Assembly (NCBI RefSeq): GCF_000213655.1
Contig: NC_015554.1
Coordinates: forward strand, 4,898,001-4,962,000
Origin: Alteromonas naphthalenivorans
GTDB taxonomy: Bacteria > Pseudomonadota > Gammaproteobacteria > Enterobacterales > Alteromonadaceae
Direction: 5' to 3'
Length of the DNA: 64,000 bases
A program made the translations under genes and the position numbers. Positions 9,305-17,953 of this stretch are shown here, piece by piece (position 1 is the first letter of the stretch; the number at the start of each line of letters is the position of its first letter). Below the pieces are notes generated by a model. It worked only from the letters and a program-made list of their open reading frames with translations, was not told where the DNA came from and made no database searches.

Positions 9305-9487
9305 ATGACTGTAGAATCATTTCAGGATAACAACGATTTCATATCGTTAAACGTAAAAGCATCGGTGCTTCAAAAAATGTTGAGTGGGCAAAACTTGCAT
9401 GTGTCAGACATTCATTGCAACTGCTCTCGTAGTAAACAACAATTGCAGCAACTTCTGTTGCAAGCCGTCAGTGGTGACAACGAGTAG
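9305..9487 (+). CDS. Small protein with a Cys-Asn-Cys motif, family unknown
   Basis: The frame opens with a GTG at 9251 next to the upstream stop, but the ATG at 9305 has GAGGGA about 8 bases before it, giving 60 residues. The alternative ATG at 9284 has no ribosome site. The protein ends with a motif-like LHVSDIHCNCSRSKQQLQQLL. Spacing suggests an operon with the preceding Fur-box gene. No function can be assigned; the two close cysteines could bind metal. Confidence 0.5.
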   Translation: MTVESFQDNNDFISLNVKASVLQKMLSGQNLHVSDIHCNCSRSKQQLQQLLLQAVSGDNE

Positions 9488-9634
9488 GTAATCCGGTAGA
9501 TACATATAGAGGTAATAGCAAGTAAGACGCGCCAAAACGCTGCGCAGGTTTATTATTTACGCCTTTATTATTAGTGGTTCGATTCTTGATAATCGTAATA
9601 GACGAAATTCAATTATACGAACGAGGAGCGCACC

Positions 9635-10447
9635 GTGCGCGATACATCAAACTGGCTTTCAGCCATTGCCAGCGCAGGTTACAGCGCAAAAACCATCATG
9701 TACTCCATGCTTGGTGTCTTTATTCTTTCCTCGGTAATTACTGCCGCAGACCGTGAAAAAGCGACACAAGAAAACGTGTTTTCCACCCTCAAATCACAGC
9801 CATTTGGCCAAGTGCTACTAGCTATTTTAATAGCGGGATTAGTTAGCTATGCCCTGTGGCGATGGCTTCAAAGTATTTTAAACACCGAATCGCTAGATAT
9901 GACAAAAGCCAAAGACATTATTATGCGCGTGTTTTTGTTTGTATCAGGAATATTCTATTTCGGCGCTGCGTTTTTAGGCGCAAAAGTGCTAATTGATAGC
10001 AACTCTGGCAGTAGTTCAAATAGTGGCGGTGGTTCCAAAGGGGAACAGGTAAGCCATCAACTTTTACAGTATCAATGGGGAACCTATTTAGTTGCTGCTA
10101 TTGGTGCAGGAGTGCTTATATTTGCTTTTATGCAGTTTAAACATGCTTACAAAGCAGATTTCCTCAAAAAGTTTGAACAAGCAAAGCTAACAGGTCATAA
10201 ACAGAAAACGACCAAAGTGGTTGGCAGACTAGGCTATTTCGCCCGAGGTGTGGTGTATTTGCTGGTGGGCAGTTTCTTTGTTATATCTGCGGTAAAAAAC
10301 GACCCTTCTGAGGCGGGAGGGCTGCAACAAGCACTACAAACCCTTACCCAGCAAGCGTTCGGGCTCTACATGTTAGCTGCCATGGGAGTCGGGTTTATCA
10401 TGTTTGGTGTTTATTGCGGCTTTGAAGCCAGATATCGACGAACCTGA
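9635..10447 (+). CDS. DUF1206 integral membrane protein
   Basis: A GTG start is preceded by GAGGAG (9623-9628). The 270-residue protein contains repeated two-helix units of DUF1206, each beginning with a Gly-Tyr/Gly-Arg turn (SAGYSAKTIMYSMLGVFIL near residue 11; GRLGYFARGVVYLLVGSFFV near residue 197). About six membrane helices are present, with a Ser/Gly-rich loop (SNSGSSSNSGGGSKG) in the middle. The role of the family is unknown. It converges with tusA. Confidence 0.8.
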   Translation: MRDTSNWLSAIASAGYSAKTIMYSMLGVFILSSVITAADREKATQENVFSTLKSQPFGQVLLAILIAGLVSYALWRWLQSILNTESLDMTKAKDIIMRVFLFVSGIFYFGAAFLGAKVLIDSNSGSSSNSGGGSKGEQVSHQLLQYQWGTYLVAAIGAGVLIFAFMQFKHAYKADFLKKFEQAKLTGHKQKTTKVVGRLGYFARGVVYLLVGSFFVISAVKNDPSEAGGLQQALQTLTQQAFGLYMLAAMGVGFIMFGVYCGFEARYRRT

Positions 10448-10472
10448 GTTGACTAACAGCGCTAAGAGCGCC

Positions 10473-10730
10473 CTACACCCCTTTTTTGATCACATACTGA
10501 TACGGCATTACATCGGTTTGTGATGCCACTAGGGTATGCTCCATAAATCGACAAAAGCTAGGCACATCTCGTGCCGTTGAAGGATCGTCTGCCGTTATCG
10601 ACAAAGTCTGACCGTCTTCCAGCTTACGTATTTGCAAACGCACCATCATCACCGGCTCAGGGCAACGAAGCCCCAACGCATCTAAATGCGTTGTGGCTTC
10701 ATCAAAGGCTTGTTGAAATTCAGTCGCCAT
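10473..10730 (-). CDS. tusA: Sulfurtransferase TusA
   Basis: This 85-residue TusA-fold protein carries the sulfur-accepting cysteine in [16 protein letters not shown]. TusA takes persulfide sulfur from IscS and passes it on for 2-thiolation of tRNA wobble uridine. The [20 protein letters not shown] segment also fits TusA. It lies 3 bases after pyrE on the same strand, so the two are probably co-transcribed, an arrangement unlike that in E. coli. The start is the ATG immediately before ATEFQQAF. Confidence 0.9.
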   Translation of the reverse strand: MATEFQQAFDEATTHLDALGLRCPEPVMMVRLQIRKLEDGQTLSITADDPSTARDVPSFCRFMEHTLVASQTDVMPYQYVIKKGV

Positions 10731-10732
10731 AC

Positions 10733-11374
10733 TTAAATACCATAGGTTTCACGGTATGTATTTATCGCGTTGATTTCATTAGTCATGTTGTCTTGCTCAG
10801 TTAAGTAAGTCACCACATCAGCTAACGTGACAATAGCAATTACTGTAGTACCAAAATCGCGCTCGACTTCTTGAATAGCAGATAATTTACCCTTACCGCG
10901 TTCTTGCCTGTCTAGCGCAATAAGCACACCGGATAAACTCGCGTTGTGCTGCTCTATCAAGGACATAGACTCACGAATAGCCGTACCTGCGGTAATTACA
11001 TCATCCACTAACATGATGCGACCTTCCAGCGGGCTACCTACTAAGTTGCCCCCTTCACCGTGAGTTTTCGCCTCTTTGCGATTAAAGCAATAAGGTACAT
11101 CACGATGATGACTATCGGCTAAGGCTACCGCTGTCGTTGTGGCAATAGGAATACCTTTATAGGCAGGGCCGAACAATACGTCGAATTCCACTCCAGCATC
11201 TACAAGTGCATCGGCATAAAAGCGCCCCAACTTGGCTAAGTCACCGCCAGAGTTAAATAACCCTGCGTTAAAAAAGTACGGGCTTACACGGCCAGACTTT
11301 AAGGTAAACTCACCAAATTTAAGTACACCACGTTCAATGGCAAATTCAATAAAACTGCGCTGAAACGCTTTCAT
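10733..11374 (-). CDS. pyrE: Orotate phosphoribosyltransferase
   Basis: The 213-residue enzyme joins orotate and PRPP to give OMP in pyrimidine synthesis. The PRPP-binding loop is in [17 protein letters not shown] (near residue 120) and the N-terminal [18 protein letters not shown] is characteristic of PyrE. Its length matches the E. coli enzyme. It follows rph by 9 bases, the widely conserved rph-pyrE pair; in E. coli pyrE expression depends on translation of rph, and the same arrangement is possible here. Confidence 0.97.
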   Translation of the reverse strand: MKAFQRSFIEFAIERGVLKFGEFTLKSGRVSPYFFNAGLFNSGGDLAKLGRFYADALVDAGVEFDVLFGPAYKGIPIATTTAVALADSHHRDVPYCFNRKEAKTHGEGGNLVGSPLEGRIMLVDDVITAGTAIRESMSLIEQHNASLSGVLIALDRQERGKGKLSAIQEVERDFGTTVIAIVTLADVVTYLTEQDNMTNEINAINTYRETYGI

Positions 11375-11383
11375 GGTAACTCC

Positions 11384-12097
11384 TTACGCCAGTGCTGCTT
11401 TTTGAATATCGAACAATTCACGCAAACCATGCTTAGCAATAGTTAGCATTTCATCAAGCTCTTCAAACGCAAACGGTTCGCCTTCTGCGGTACCTTGTAC
11501 TTCAATAAGCTTACCGGTTTCTGTCATGACGATATTCATGTCTGTTTCGGCTACTGAATCTTCGGTGTACTCAAGGTCAGCAATAGGCGTACCTTTATAA
11601 ATACCTACCGACAACGCCGCAATCATGTGCTTAAGAGGGTTGGCTTTCAAAATGCCTTTGCTACGCATATATGTTAACGCATCAACTAAAGCCACACAGG
11701 CACCCGTGATAGACGCAGTACGTGTACCGCCGTCAGCTTGAATAACATCACAATCAAGCGTGATCGTGTTTTCGCCTAGTAGTTTCAAATCTACTGCAGC
11801 GCGAAGCGAGCGCGCGATAAGGCGTTGAATTTCTAGCGTACGGCCACCTTGTTTACCACGAGCAGCTTCACGACCACTACGAGTATGAGTAGCACGAGGA
11901 AGCATGCTGTATTCCGCCGTGATCCAACCTTTGCCCTGGCCTTTCATGAAACGAGGCACGCCTTCTTCAACCGTGGCGTTACACAACACTTTAGTGTTGC
12001 CGAACTCCACCAGCACTGAGCCTTCAGCGTGACATGTGTACTGACGAGTAATAGTAACTGGACGAATTTGATTGGCGGTTCTGCCGCTTGGACGCAT
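11384..12097 (-). CDS. rph: Ribonuclease PH
   Basis: Starting at 12097 gives 237 residues beginning [14 protein letters not shown], the universal RNase PH start. An ATG four codons upstream (12109) would add MENS but GGAG lies between the two, favouring 12097. The phosphate-dependent exonuclease trims tRNA 3' ends. Visible family segments include [19 protein letters not shown], the RSLRAAVDL region and [18 protein letters not shown]. The C-terminus is complete, unlike the truncated rph of E. coli K-12. It is divergent from yicC. Confidence 0.96.
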   Translation of the reverse strand: MRPSGRTANQIRPVTITRQYTCHAEGSVLVEFGNTKVLCNATVEEGVPRFMKGQGKGWITAEYSMLPRATHTRSGREAARGKQGGRTLEIQRLIARSLRAAVDLKLLGENTITLDCDVIQADGGTRTASITGACVALVDALTYMRSKGILKANPLKHMIAALSVGIYKGTPIADLEYTEDSVAETDMNIVMTETGKLIEVQGTAEGEPFAFEELDEMLTIAKHGLRELFDIQKAALA

Positions 12098-12384
12098 AGA
12101 GTTCTCCACGAGATGAATGCTTATAAAAGAAATAATTCTGGCAAGTAACGCACTTAATAATGGGTAAGTGTTCAGACAAGCCTAAGTTTGGGGCGTAAGT
12201 ATAACGCACTAATAGCAGCTGTTAAAAACGAACTTTCGCCCTTTTAGCATATCGAACTCTTATCAATGTAGGCTACTATAGTGAATACAAGAAAACCTGC
12301 CTGATGATAATGATGACACAATGCGCGACAGCGGGTTGTTTTTGCAGGCTTTCATTTGCAAAAAGTGCAATAAAAGGACTATTT

Positions 12385-13248
12385 ATGATTTACAGCATGA
12401 CCGCATTCGCGCGGGTTGAAACGAAAAAAGAGTGGGGCTCCGCCGTATGGGAAATACGTTCTGTTAACCAGCGTTTTCTAGAAACTTATTTCCGCTTACC
12501 CGAGCAATTCCGCTCTTTAGAGCCAGTACTTCGCGAACGTTTTAGAAAAAAACTGGCCCGCGGGAAAGTAGAGTGCGCGTTACGTTTCACCGCCAACGAT
12601 GCTGCTGTAACCACACTTAGCCTTAACGAAGCGTTGGCTAAACAAGTACTTCAAGCCGCCGACTGGGTACAAGCTCATGGACAATCTACCGGTGTAAACC
12701 CGCTAGACGTATTGCGCTGGCCTGGTGTGATTGCTGCCGAAGAAGCCGACATGGATACCATTCATGGCGATGTTATGGCTGCGTTCGACCAAGCACTTAA
12801 CGATTTTATAAGCGCACGTGCCACCGAAGGCGAAGCGTTGAAAGGCATGATTACTCAGCGCTTAGACGCCATTGAAATAGAAGCCGAGAAAGTCACCGCC
12901 CGTATGCCTGAAATTATGGTGTGGCAGCGCGAAAAAGTACAAGCTCGCTTCGAAGAAGCAAAAATTGAGCTAGACGCAGGCCGCTTCGAACAAGAAATGA
13001 TTATGCTTGCGCAAAAAGTGGATGTTGCCGAAGAGTTAGACCGATTAAACGCTCATGTAATAGAAACCCGCAACATTCTTAAAAAGGGCGGGGCAGTTGG
13101 CCGCCGTTTAGATTTTATGATGCAGGAATTTAACCGCGAGTCGAACACGCTTGGTTCAAAATCAATTAATACTGATATCACCCAATCGGCGGTTGAACTT
13201 AAGGTGCTGATTGAGCAGATGCGTGAGCAGATTCAAAACATCGAATAG
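12385..13248 (+). CDS. yicC: YicC-family endoribonuclease; 3' end rebuilt by the island
   Basis: The start at 12385 is preceded by AAAGGA and gives 287 residues opening MIYSMTAFARVE, as in YicC proteins; an upstream in-frame ATG at 12304 is not supported. YicC is an endoribonuclease reported to act on small RNAs. The N-terminal EIRSVNQRFLETYFRLPE and C-terminal FMMQEFNRESNTLGSKS segments are typical. The last codons are contributed by the integrated island: the displaced original 3' end is found at 36572-36596 with different synonymous codons, so the protein is unchanged. Confidence 0.95.
   Translation: MIYSMTAFARVETKKEWGSAVWEIRSVNQRFLETYFRLPEQFRSLEPVLRERFRKKLARGKVECALRFTANDAAVTTLSLNEALAKQVLQAADWVQAHGQSTGVNPLDVLRWPGVIAAEEADMDTIHGDVMAAFDQALNDFISARATEGEALKGMITQRLDAIEIEAEKVTARMPEIMVWQREKVQARFEEAKIELDAGRFEQEMIMLAQKVDVAEELDRLNAHVIETRNILKKGGAVGRRLDFMMQEFNRESNTLGSKSINTDITQSAVELKVLIEQMREQIQNIE
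13224..13248 (+). repeat. Left attachment site (attL) at the yicC 3' end
   Basis: TGAGCAGAT (13224-13232) is shared exactly with 36572-36580. The following codons encode Gln-Asn-Ile-Glu-stop at both places but differ at third positions (CAA AAC ATC GAA TAG here, CAG AAT ATT GAA TAA at the right). This is the usual sign of an element that restores the gene end it invades. The exact crossover cannot be fixed from one genome. Confidence 0.8.
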
Positions 13249-13277
13249 TTTTTTTACCCGTCCAAGAATGTCTTAGA

Positions 13278-13316
13278 AGCCCTGTTATTTGCTTGTAAAT
13301 ACAGGGCTTTTTTATT
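13278..13316 (+). terminator. Terminator after yicC, supplied by the island
   Basis: AGCCCTG (13278-13284) pairs with CAGGGCT (13302-13308) and is followed by a T-rich run. It replaces the original yicC terminator, which is now at 36636-36664. Confidence 0.8.
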
Positions 13317-13364
13317 TTCCCCGTCCAAATCGGTTTGCAGATGTCCGTTACCAGCTGCTGTTTA

Positions 13365-13564
13365 AGTGGTGGGCAAAATGGTGGGCAAGACCTGTTTTTT
13401 TGACTCAATAAGCAAAAAGTCAAGGTATCTGGTGAGCAGATTTTTACATCTATCTCACCACCGCCTTATGCCATCCCCACTTATCGTGCTGCTTGCAGAT
13501 TGTTCAATCACTCAACTATCGAACCAATCGATAAACAAACAGTGGTGGGCAATGGTGAGCAAAT
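13365..13564 (+). repeat. Arm-type GGTGGGCA repeats beside attL
   Basis: GGTGGGCA is doubled at 13368-13389, appears as GGTGAGCA at 13431, and is doubled again (second copy GGTGAGCA) at 13542-13561. The pair spacing of about 12 bases is the same as at the right end of the island (36480-36503). These are probably the integrase arm-binding sites. The rest of the 13249-13599 gap holds no gene. Confidence 0.7.
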
Positions 13565-13599
13565 TTTAACGATTTCTTAGGAATATAGAGTAACAAACG

Positions 13600-14856
13600 A
13601 TGGCAAAACTAACCGCAACTCAGGTGCAATCTTATGCTCGCACCGCAGCAGCAAACAAAAAATACAGTGATGGTAATGGCCTATATTTTTGCGTAAGAAA
13701 ATCTGGCATGCCGTATTGGATGCTAAGGTATACCAGCCTAAACGGACGACGAGAAGCCACGCTCGGTCAATATCCAAGCATGACCTTAGCAGAGGCTCGA
13801 CTTGAATCGTCTAAAATGCAGCTACAACTTCAGCAAGGTGAAGATCCATTAGCAATTCGCGCTATTGAAACCATCCCAGAGATCCAAAATATCAGCCAGC
13901 TGTTTCAAGACTGGTATGCCAAAGACTTAAGTCGCCGATTAAAGCACCCGAATATACCCAAACGTGTTTTTACCAAAGAAATTGCACCCGTGATTGGTCA
14001 ACTCCCTATCCAAGCAGTGCGGCCAACACATGTGCGCGAAGTATTAGAGCGCATTCGAGAAAGTAACCGCCCTACCATCGCCAACGATACCTTGATGTAC
14101 ATGAAGCAGCTGTTTCGACATGCGATAAAGCTCGACTTAACGCTGAACAACCCCGCCGCAGCATTTACCGTGGACGATGCCGGTGGTGTGGAGTCCAGTA
14201 AAGACAGGATGCTCAGCAAAGAGGAAATTCACTACGCCTTTAGCGTGTTTCATACCCATATCAATAGCTTTGGCCGCGACAACTACCTCGCTTGCTGCCT
14301 GTTTTTGGTATTGGGCGTGCGCAAAAGCGAACTGTGCGAAGCCATGTGGCGTGAAATGGATTTAACCACGGGCGTATGGGACCTACCCAAGGAACGAAGT
14401 AAAACTGGCGTGCCAATCAGCATTCCCTTACCACGCCAAGCCATTGCCTGGTTTAACGAGTTGCAAATCCGCGCTTGTGGCTCACCTTATGTTTTCCCAG
14501 CCAGACGAGCAAGCCATCGTCCACATATGGGGCCAGATACGCTAAACCGCGCCATTTCTAAACTCTTTGGTCGCGAGCCTGGGCGCAAAAAACAGCCACC
14601 GAATAAAACGGGCAAGCTTGAACACTTCACCGTACACGATCTGCGCCGCACCTTTCGCAGCCTTGCCGCCTCTTTGGGCATTGCAGGCAATGTGGCCGAA
14701 CGCTGTCTTAACCATAAGCTAAAAGGCGTTGAGGGTATCTACGACCGCCACGATTACTTTGAAGAGCGCCGTATTGCCCATCAAACCGTGGCTGATGTGA
14801 TCGAACCACTGGTGAACTTTGAGCCCGCTTCACAACACAAAATAGGAGGGCGTTAA
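13600..14856 (+). CDS. int: Tyrosine-recombinase integrase (P4-like) of the island
   Basis: The 418-residue protein has the P4-type layout: an N-terminal DUF4102-like arm-binding domain (GNGLYFCVRKSGMPYWMLRY, TLGQYPSMTLAEAR), a core-binding domain (about 100-195) and a catalytic domain. Catalytic residues are visible: Arg in LGVRKSELCEAMW (near 239), HxxR in VHDLRRTFRSLA (near 345), and the tyrosine in EGIYDRHDYFEERR. It faces into the island from attL and lies 350 bases inside it. All key residues are present, so it may be active. MGI-type islands in Vibrionaceae and Alteromonadales use integrases specific for the yicC 3' end. Confidence 0.95.
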   Translation: MAKLTATQVQSYARTAAANKKYSDGNGLYFCVRKSGMPYWMLRYTSLNGRREATLGQYPSMTLAEARLESSKMQLQLQQGEDPLAIRAIETIPEIQNISQLFQDWYAKDLSRRLKHPNIPKRVFTKEIAPVIGQLPIQAVRPTHVREVLERIRESNRPTIANDTLMYMKQLFRHAIKLDLTLNNPAAAFTVDDAGGVESSKDRMLSKEEIHYAFSVFHTHINSFGRDNYLACCLFLVLGVRKSELCEAMWREMDLTTGVWDLPKERSKTGVPISIPLPRQAIAWFNELQIRACGSPYVFPARRASHRPHMGPDTLNRAISKLFGREPGRKKQPPNKTGKLEHFTVHDLRRTFRSLAASLGIAGNVAERCLNHKLKGVEGIYDRHDYFEERRIAHQTVADVIEPLVNFEPASQHKIGGR

Positions 14857-14857
14857 C

Positions 14858-15196
14858 ATGCAATTTATGATGCGACTCGCCCCCATTACCTTTCCAATAG
14901 CCATGCTGGCAGGCCTTGGTTGGTGTATTGGCATTGCCTTACTCGAACAATCTCATGGCGTAGGCTACGCACTTACCCGGCATTGCCTGATGGTATTCGT
15001 GGTACTCGCTCCTTGGCTGACGTTAAAACTCACGTTCTACGTGATTGTCAGCCTAGGACGTAAACTAGGACTCATCCCGCCTGCACGCCCAACGTACAGC
15101 TTGGGTTATGAAGAATCACTCTATTGGTTCAGAGTATTGGCCTTCTTCGATGGCAAACGCAGCCGCATGCCGAAAAGGCCCATCAGGCGAAACTAA
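14858..15196 (+). CDS. Small membrane protein downstream of int, function unknown
   Basis: The ATG lies one base after the integrase stop, so it is almost certainly co-transcribed with int. GGAGG is found about 8 bases before the start, inside the last int codons. The 112-residue protein has two hydrophobic segments (about residues 9-28 and 41-63) and a basic C-terminus ending KRSRMPKRPIRRN. I recognise no family. Confidence 0.65.
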   Translation: MQFMMRLAPITFPIAMLAGLGWCIGIALLEQSHGVGYALTRHCLMVFVVLAPWLTLKLTFYVIVSLGRKLGLIPPARPTYSLGYEESLYWFRVLAFFDGKRSRMPKRPIRRN

Positions 15197-15292
15197 CAAG
15201 CCCTAATTTGCTTACTTACTGTGGGCATTTGGGACAGTGGGGCAACACTTGATACCGCAAGCTTTAGAAGGTGAATAAGAGGGATTTGAACC

Positions 15293-15343
15293 GCCCCAAG
15301 GAATGGGGCAATCGGGGATGCGGTAACAACTCCTAACCGCATC
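15293..15343. other. Two adjacent hairpins upstream of higB
   Basis: GCCCCA (15293-15298) pairs with TGGGGC (15304-15309), and GATGCGGT (15317-15324) pairs with ACCGCATC (15336-15343). Neither has a T run. They lie between the int operon and the toxin-antitoxin operator and may be protein-binding or transcript structures. Confidence 0.45.
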
Positions 15344-15363
15344 AAGAATACCAAACTTGCAAA

Positions 15364-15380
15364 AGTCCCAATATGGGACT
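15364..15380. promoter_or_regulatory. Palindromic operator of the higBA pair
   Basis: AGTCCCAATATGGGACT is a near-perfect palindrome with its centre 20 bases before the higB start. It is the expected type of site for autorepression by the HigA antitoxin. Confidence 0.65.
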
Positions 15381-15391
15381 AACATCTATTT

Positions 15392-15694
15392 ATGAGAATT
15401 ATCGCACTATCAACCTTAAAAACATTTTGGGAAGACAGCCCAGAATACATTGACGCGAAAGAGCCAACGTTAGCGTGGTATAGGCATGCATTAAACGCTG
15501 ATTGGGGATCACCGTCGGATGTGAAACAGGACTTTAGAAATGCCAGCATCCTCAAAGATGGGCGTGTCGTGTTTAACATTGCCGGTAATAAATACCGATT
15601 AGTCGTTTGGATCAATTATGCCTACAAGGTGGTTTACATACGGTTTATCGGCAGTCATGCACAATACGATAAAATTGATGTGCAAACGATTTAA
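15392..15694 (+). CDS. higB: HigB-family mRNA interferase toxin
   Basis: The 100-residue protein fits the HigB toxin family: an N-terminal AKEPTLAWYRHALNADWGSPSDVKQDF segment, then KDGRVVFNIAGNKYRLVVWINYAYKVVYIRFIGSHAQYDKID. The second part is the RelE-like core with the family signature NKYRL and the terminal H-x-x-YDKID. Such toxins cleave mRNA on the ribosome when the antitoxin is lost. The toxin-first order is usual for higBA. It is followed 31 bases later by higA and preceded by a palindromic operator. It probably stabilises the island. Confidence 0.9.
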   Translation: MRIIALSTLKTFWEDSPEYIDAKEPTLAWYRHALNADWGSPSDVKQDFRNASILKDGRVVFNIAGNKYRLVVWINYAYKVVYIRFIGSHAQYDKIDVQTI

Positions 15695-15725
15695 AGCCAA
15701 GAGGTAGTAACAAGAGGTAAATATA

Positions 15726-16097
15726 ATGGACATTAGACCTATTAAAACAGATGCCGACTACCGCGCGGCATTAAACGACATCGAAAACCTAATGATGGCG
15801 GAGCCAGATACCATTGAAGGCGAAAAGCTGGACATTTTGGTTACGTTAGTCGAGGCCTACGAAGCAAAGCATTTTCCAATGGATTTGCCAGACCCTGTTG
15901 AGGCAATAAAGTTTGAGATGGAGCGCAAAGGCTTAACGGTTAAAGATCTTGAACCCATGATAGGTAAAAGCAATCGTGTTTATGAAATCCTAAACCATAA
16001 GCGATCACTCACGCTAAAAATGATTTGGAAACTTCATGAAGGGTTAGGTATTCCAGCAGAGTCACTGATCAAGCCACCGCAAGTTCGCGCTTCATAG
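15726..16097 (+). CDS. higA: HigA-family antitoxin (XRE helix-turn-helix)
   Basis: The 123-residue protein is the cognate antitoxin of the toxin just upstream. The N-terminal part (MDIRPIKTDADYRAALNDIENLM) is the typical HigA opening, and the XRE-type helix-turn-helix lies at about residues 60-115 (MERKGLTVKDLEPMIGKSNRVYEILNHKRSLT). GAGGTAA stands before the start. It neutralises the toxin and probably represses its own operon through the palindrome at 15364-15380. Confidence 0.9.
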   Translation: MDIRPIKTDADYRAALNDIENLMMAEPDTIEGEKLDILVTLVEAYEAKHFPMDLPDPVEAIKFEMERKGLTVKDLEPMIGKSNRVYEILNHKRSLTLKMIWKLHEGLGIPAESLIKPPQVRAS

Positions 16098-16122
16098 CGC
16101 TGCGAATCAAAATTAGTTTGTT

Positions 16123-16703
16123 ATGAATGACGCTCGCTACCCAAACATTTCTGCTATTGATAACAGGCTAGCTGAGCTTGAAAACGAAAAGCAGCAGCTT
16201 CTCGCATTAAGAGAGGCTTTGCGTAGCGCTCAAAACGAGCGTTCACCCGTTAGTCCTTACAGAGCGCAGAGTACATACACTCACGACTTACCGAGATGGG
16301 TATAAGCACTGTCGTACTCAAAGGCGCCATGAAAGCTGCCGAACGCAAGAATGCTGTCAATCATCTGCAATCGGCTCAAGTCGTCGTCGCAACAGGAAAA
16401 TATGTAGGCGAAGGATTTGACCTACCAAGACTGGATACGTTGTTTTTGGCTATGCCAATCGCATGGAAAGGTACATTGGCTCAATATGCCGGTCGTATTC
16501 ATCGTGAATCGGAAGGCAAAACACAAGTCACCATTCACGACTATGTGGACTTCGCTCTCCCTATGCTGCAACGCATGTTTAAAAAACGCGAGAAAAGTTA
16601 CAAGGCTATGGGGTACGCCCTCGAGTACTTTGAGGGTAACAGTGACAAGCAACCTTCACTCAAGTTGGAAGACACCTCTCCATCAAATCCCAAGTTAAAT
16701 TAG
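16123..16703 (+). pseudogene. Remnant of an SF2 helicase (possibly TOTE-type conflict-system)
   Basis: Two frames form a collapsed gene. The first (16123-16305) encodes an N-terminus with a coiled-coil opening (NRLAELENEKQQLLALREALRSAQNE). The second (16296-16703) encodes only the last part of a superfamily 2 helicase: motif V-like ATGKYVGEGFDLPRLDTLFLAMP and motif VI-like QYAGRIHRE. The junction changes frame, and the Walker motifs and any primase or nuclease domain are gone, so a large internal deletion is the simplest account. The N-terminus resembles that of helicases in TOTE conflict systems, but this is from memory and uncertain. The product is unlikely to be active. Confidence 0.7.
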
Positions 16704-16747
16704 CAAGCCGCTCTTCGTTCAACACTTCCCCATGCCTTTCCCCCCAT

Positions 16748-17002
16748 ACGCCAAAACCACTATCCGTTTGGCTTTTGGATCGAAACGCCAAACAGGGAAA
16801 TTAGCCCATTTACTGTTTGGCTTCTCGATTGAAATCCAACGCTGGTAGGCCTTGCCATTACTGGATCAAAGCAAGGTTTGGTACTTTTTGTACCCTAAAC
16901 CAACCTCGGCATCAAAGTACAAACCGTTTGATTTTTTAAACCCAGAATGCAAACGATCGTTTGGCGTCTCGATTTTTTTGCACTTGGCGAACACAGCCAA
17001 AC
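16748..17002. repeat. GTTTGGC/GCCAAAC repeat cluster with hairpins
   Basis: Three imperfect 20-bp direct repeats (GTTTGGC, then TTYTCGATYGAAA-like bases) begin at 16766, 16815 and 16959. GTTTGGC at 16766 also pairs with GCCAAAC at 16787. CAAACGATCGTTTG (16950-16963) is a perfect palindrome, and GGTTTGGTAC (16875-16884) pairs imperfectly with GTACCCTAAACC (16890-16901). No credible gene lies in 16704-17172. The pattern could be an origin of replication, an origin of transfer or a regulator-binding region. Confidence 0.55.
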
Positions 17003-17172
17003 AGCACCGTATTGGACTATGTATATCAAACAGTTAGCCGCGCACAGGTCATCATAAAAAGCCGATTTGACTGGTTAGTTTGATGGCTATTTCTTTCATC
17101 TAATTCACCAACGCGTCTGCACCCGACCACTGAAAATAGACGGCATGACGAACCAACAAGGTGAAAAGTGAC

Positions 17173-17841
17173 GTGTTATGGGCAAGTGGTAACGATTGGG
17201 ATAGAGAATGGATACAGCGGGTGGTCGCTTTACTGGTTGGGCATGGCGCGTTTACTCTCTACCCGGCACTAAGCCAGTGCGAGAATGCAGCCGAACGCTT
17301 AACCCGCTGGCTGACCTATCAGTTACCACGCGTTAAACAAGTGACCCCAGGCTGCCCCATTCACCAATGGCTAAATAGCATTGGCGCACAAGTGATCGTA
17401 GAAAAATGGCAGAGCCCCGAGCAATGGCCAAACCTGTATTGGCTACCTTTACCTGAGGTTGATGGCCACGCGCAAGGCGGGTTAGTTGTGTTACCAGCGC
17501 ATTTGTTACCGACATCCAACACATTACAACTTAATACTCCCGCCAACGCCCGTATCTTTTGGTGCATTACGCCTTTATCTAAAACAGGAAAGCGCGCTAC
17601 CTTACACCCCAAACAGCAAAACTGCGCCTTTTGCCTGCCCAGTTCGCCGGAGCAAATGGGCAAATCATGCACGGGGTTATTACTGAGAGGTTTGAGAAAA
17701 GAAAGCCAAAAACGAAACAGCAACGTGATCAGCCATCAGATAAACCTAGCACTGCTGCACCACCTTTGTGGGCCGGAGAATGATGTGTGGATTACGAGCA
17801 AATGCTTTGGTAACGAGAACGAAACTCAACAACAAGGCTAA
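17173..17841 (+). CDS. Orphan protein of unknown function
   Basis: The frame opens with a GTG at 17161, but AAGGTG (17159-17164) is well placed for the GTG at 17173, giving 222 residues. The protein is soluble and rich in Trp, Pro, His and Cys. Features include an N-terminal GNDWDREWIQRVVALLVGHGAF helix, a QWPNLYWLPLPEVDGHAQGG segment, and two CxxC-like patterns (QNCAFCLP). I recognise no domain. It lies between the repeat cluster and a structured non-coding segment, facing the defence operon. It may belong to an island replication or processing module, but nothing in the sequence proves this. Confidence 0.45.
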   Translation: MLWASGNDWDREWIQRVVALLVGHGAFTLYPALSQCENAAERLTRWLTYQLPRVKQVTPGCPIHQWLNSIGAQVIVEKWQSPEQWPNLYWLPLPEVDGHAQGGLVVLPAHLLPTSNTLQLNTPANARIFWCITPLSKTGKRATLHPKQQNCAFCLPSSPEQMGKSCTGLLLRGLRKESQKRNSNVISHQINLALLHHLCGPENDVWITSKCFGNENETQQQG

Positions 17842-17953
17842 ATAACTTGATATTTGTTATGAAGAAAACCACAATTTGACACAAGCACTTTAAAGCTGGT
17901 TGAGCCTTTACCTAGTGTTTTGGCTCGTGGCTGCGCCTCAGTCGCCGTTAAGA

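Noticed and set aside
15270..15345. tRNA-like T-arm (GGTTCAAATCC on the minus strand) with nearby stems
   Set aside because: No matching acceptor stem or CCA end; the T-stem has a mismatch. Not a tRNA gene.
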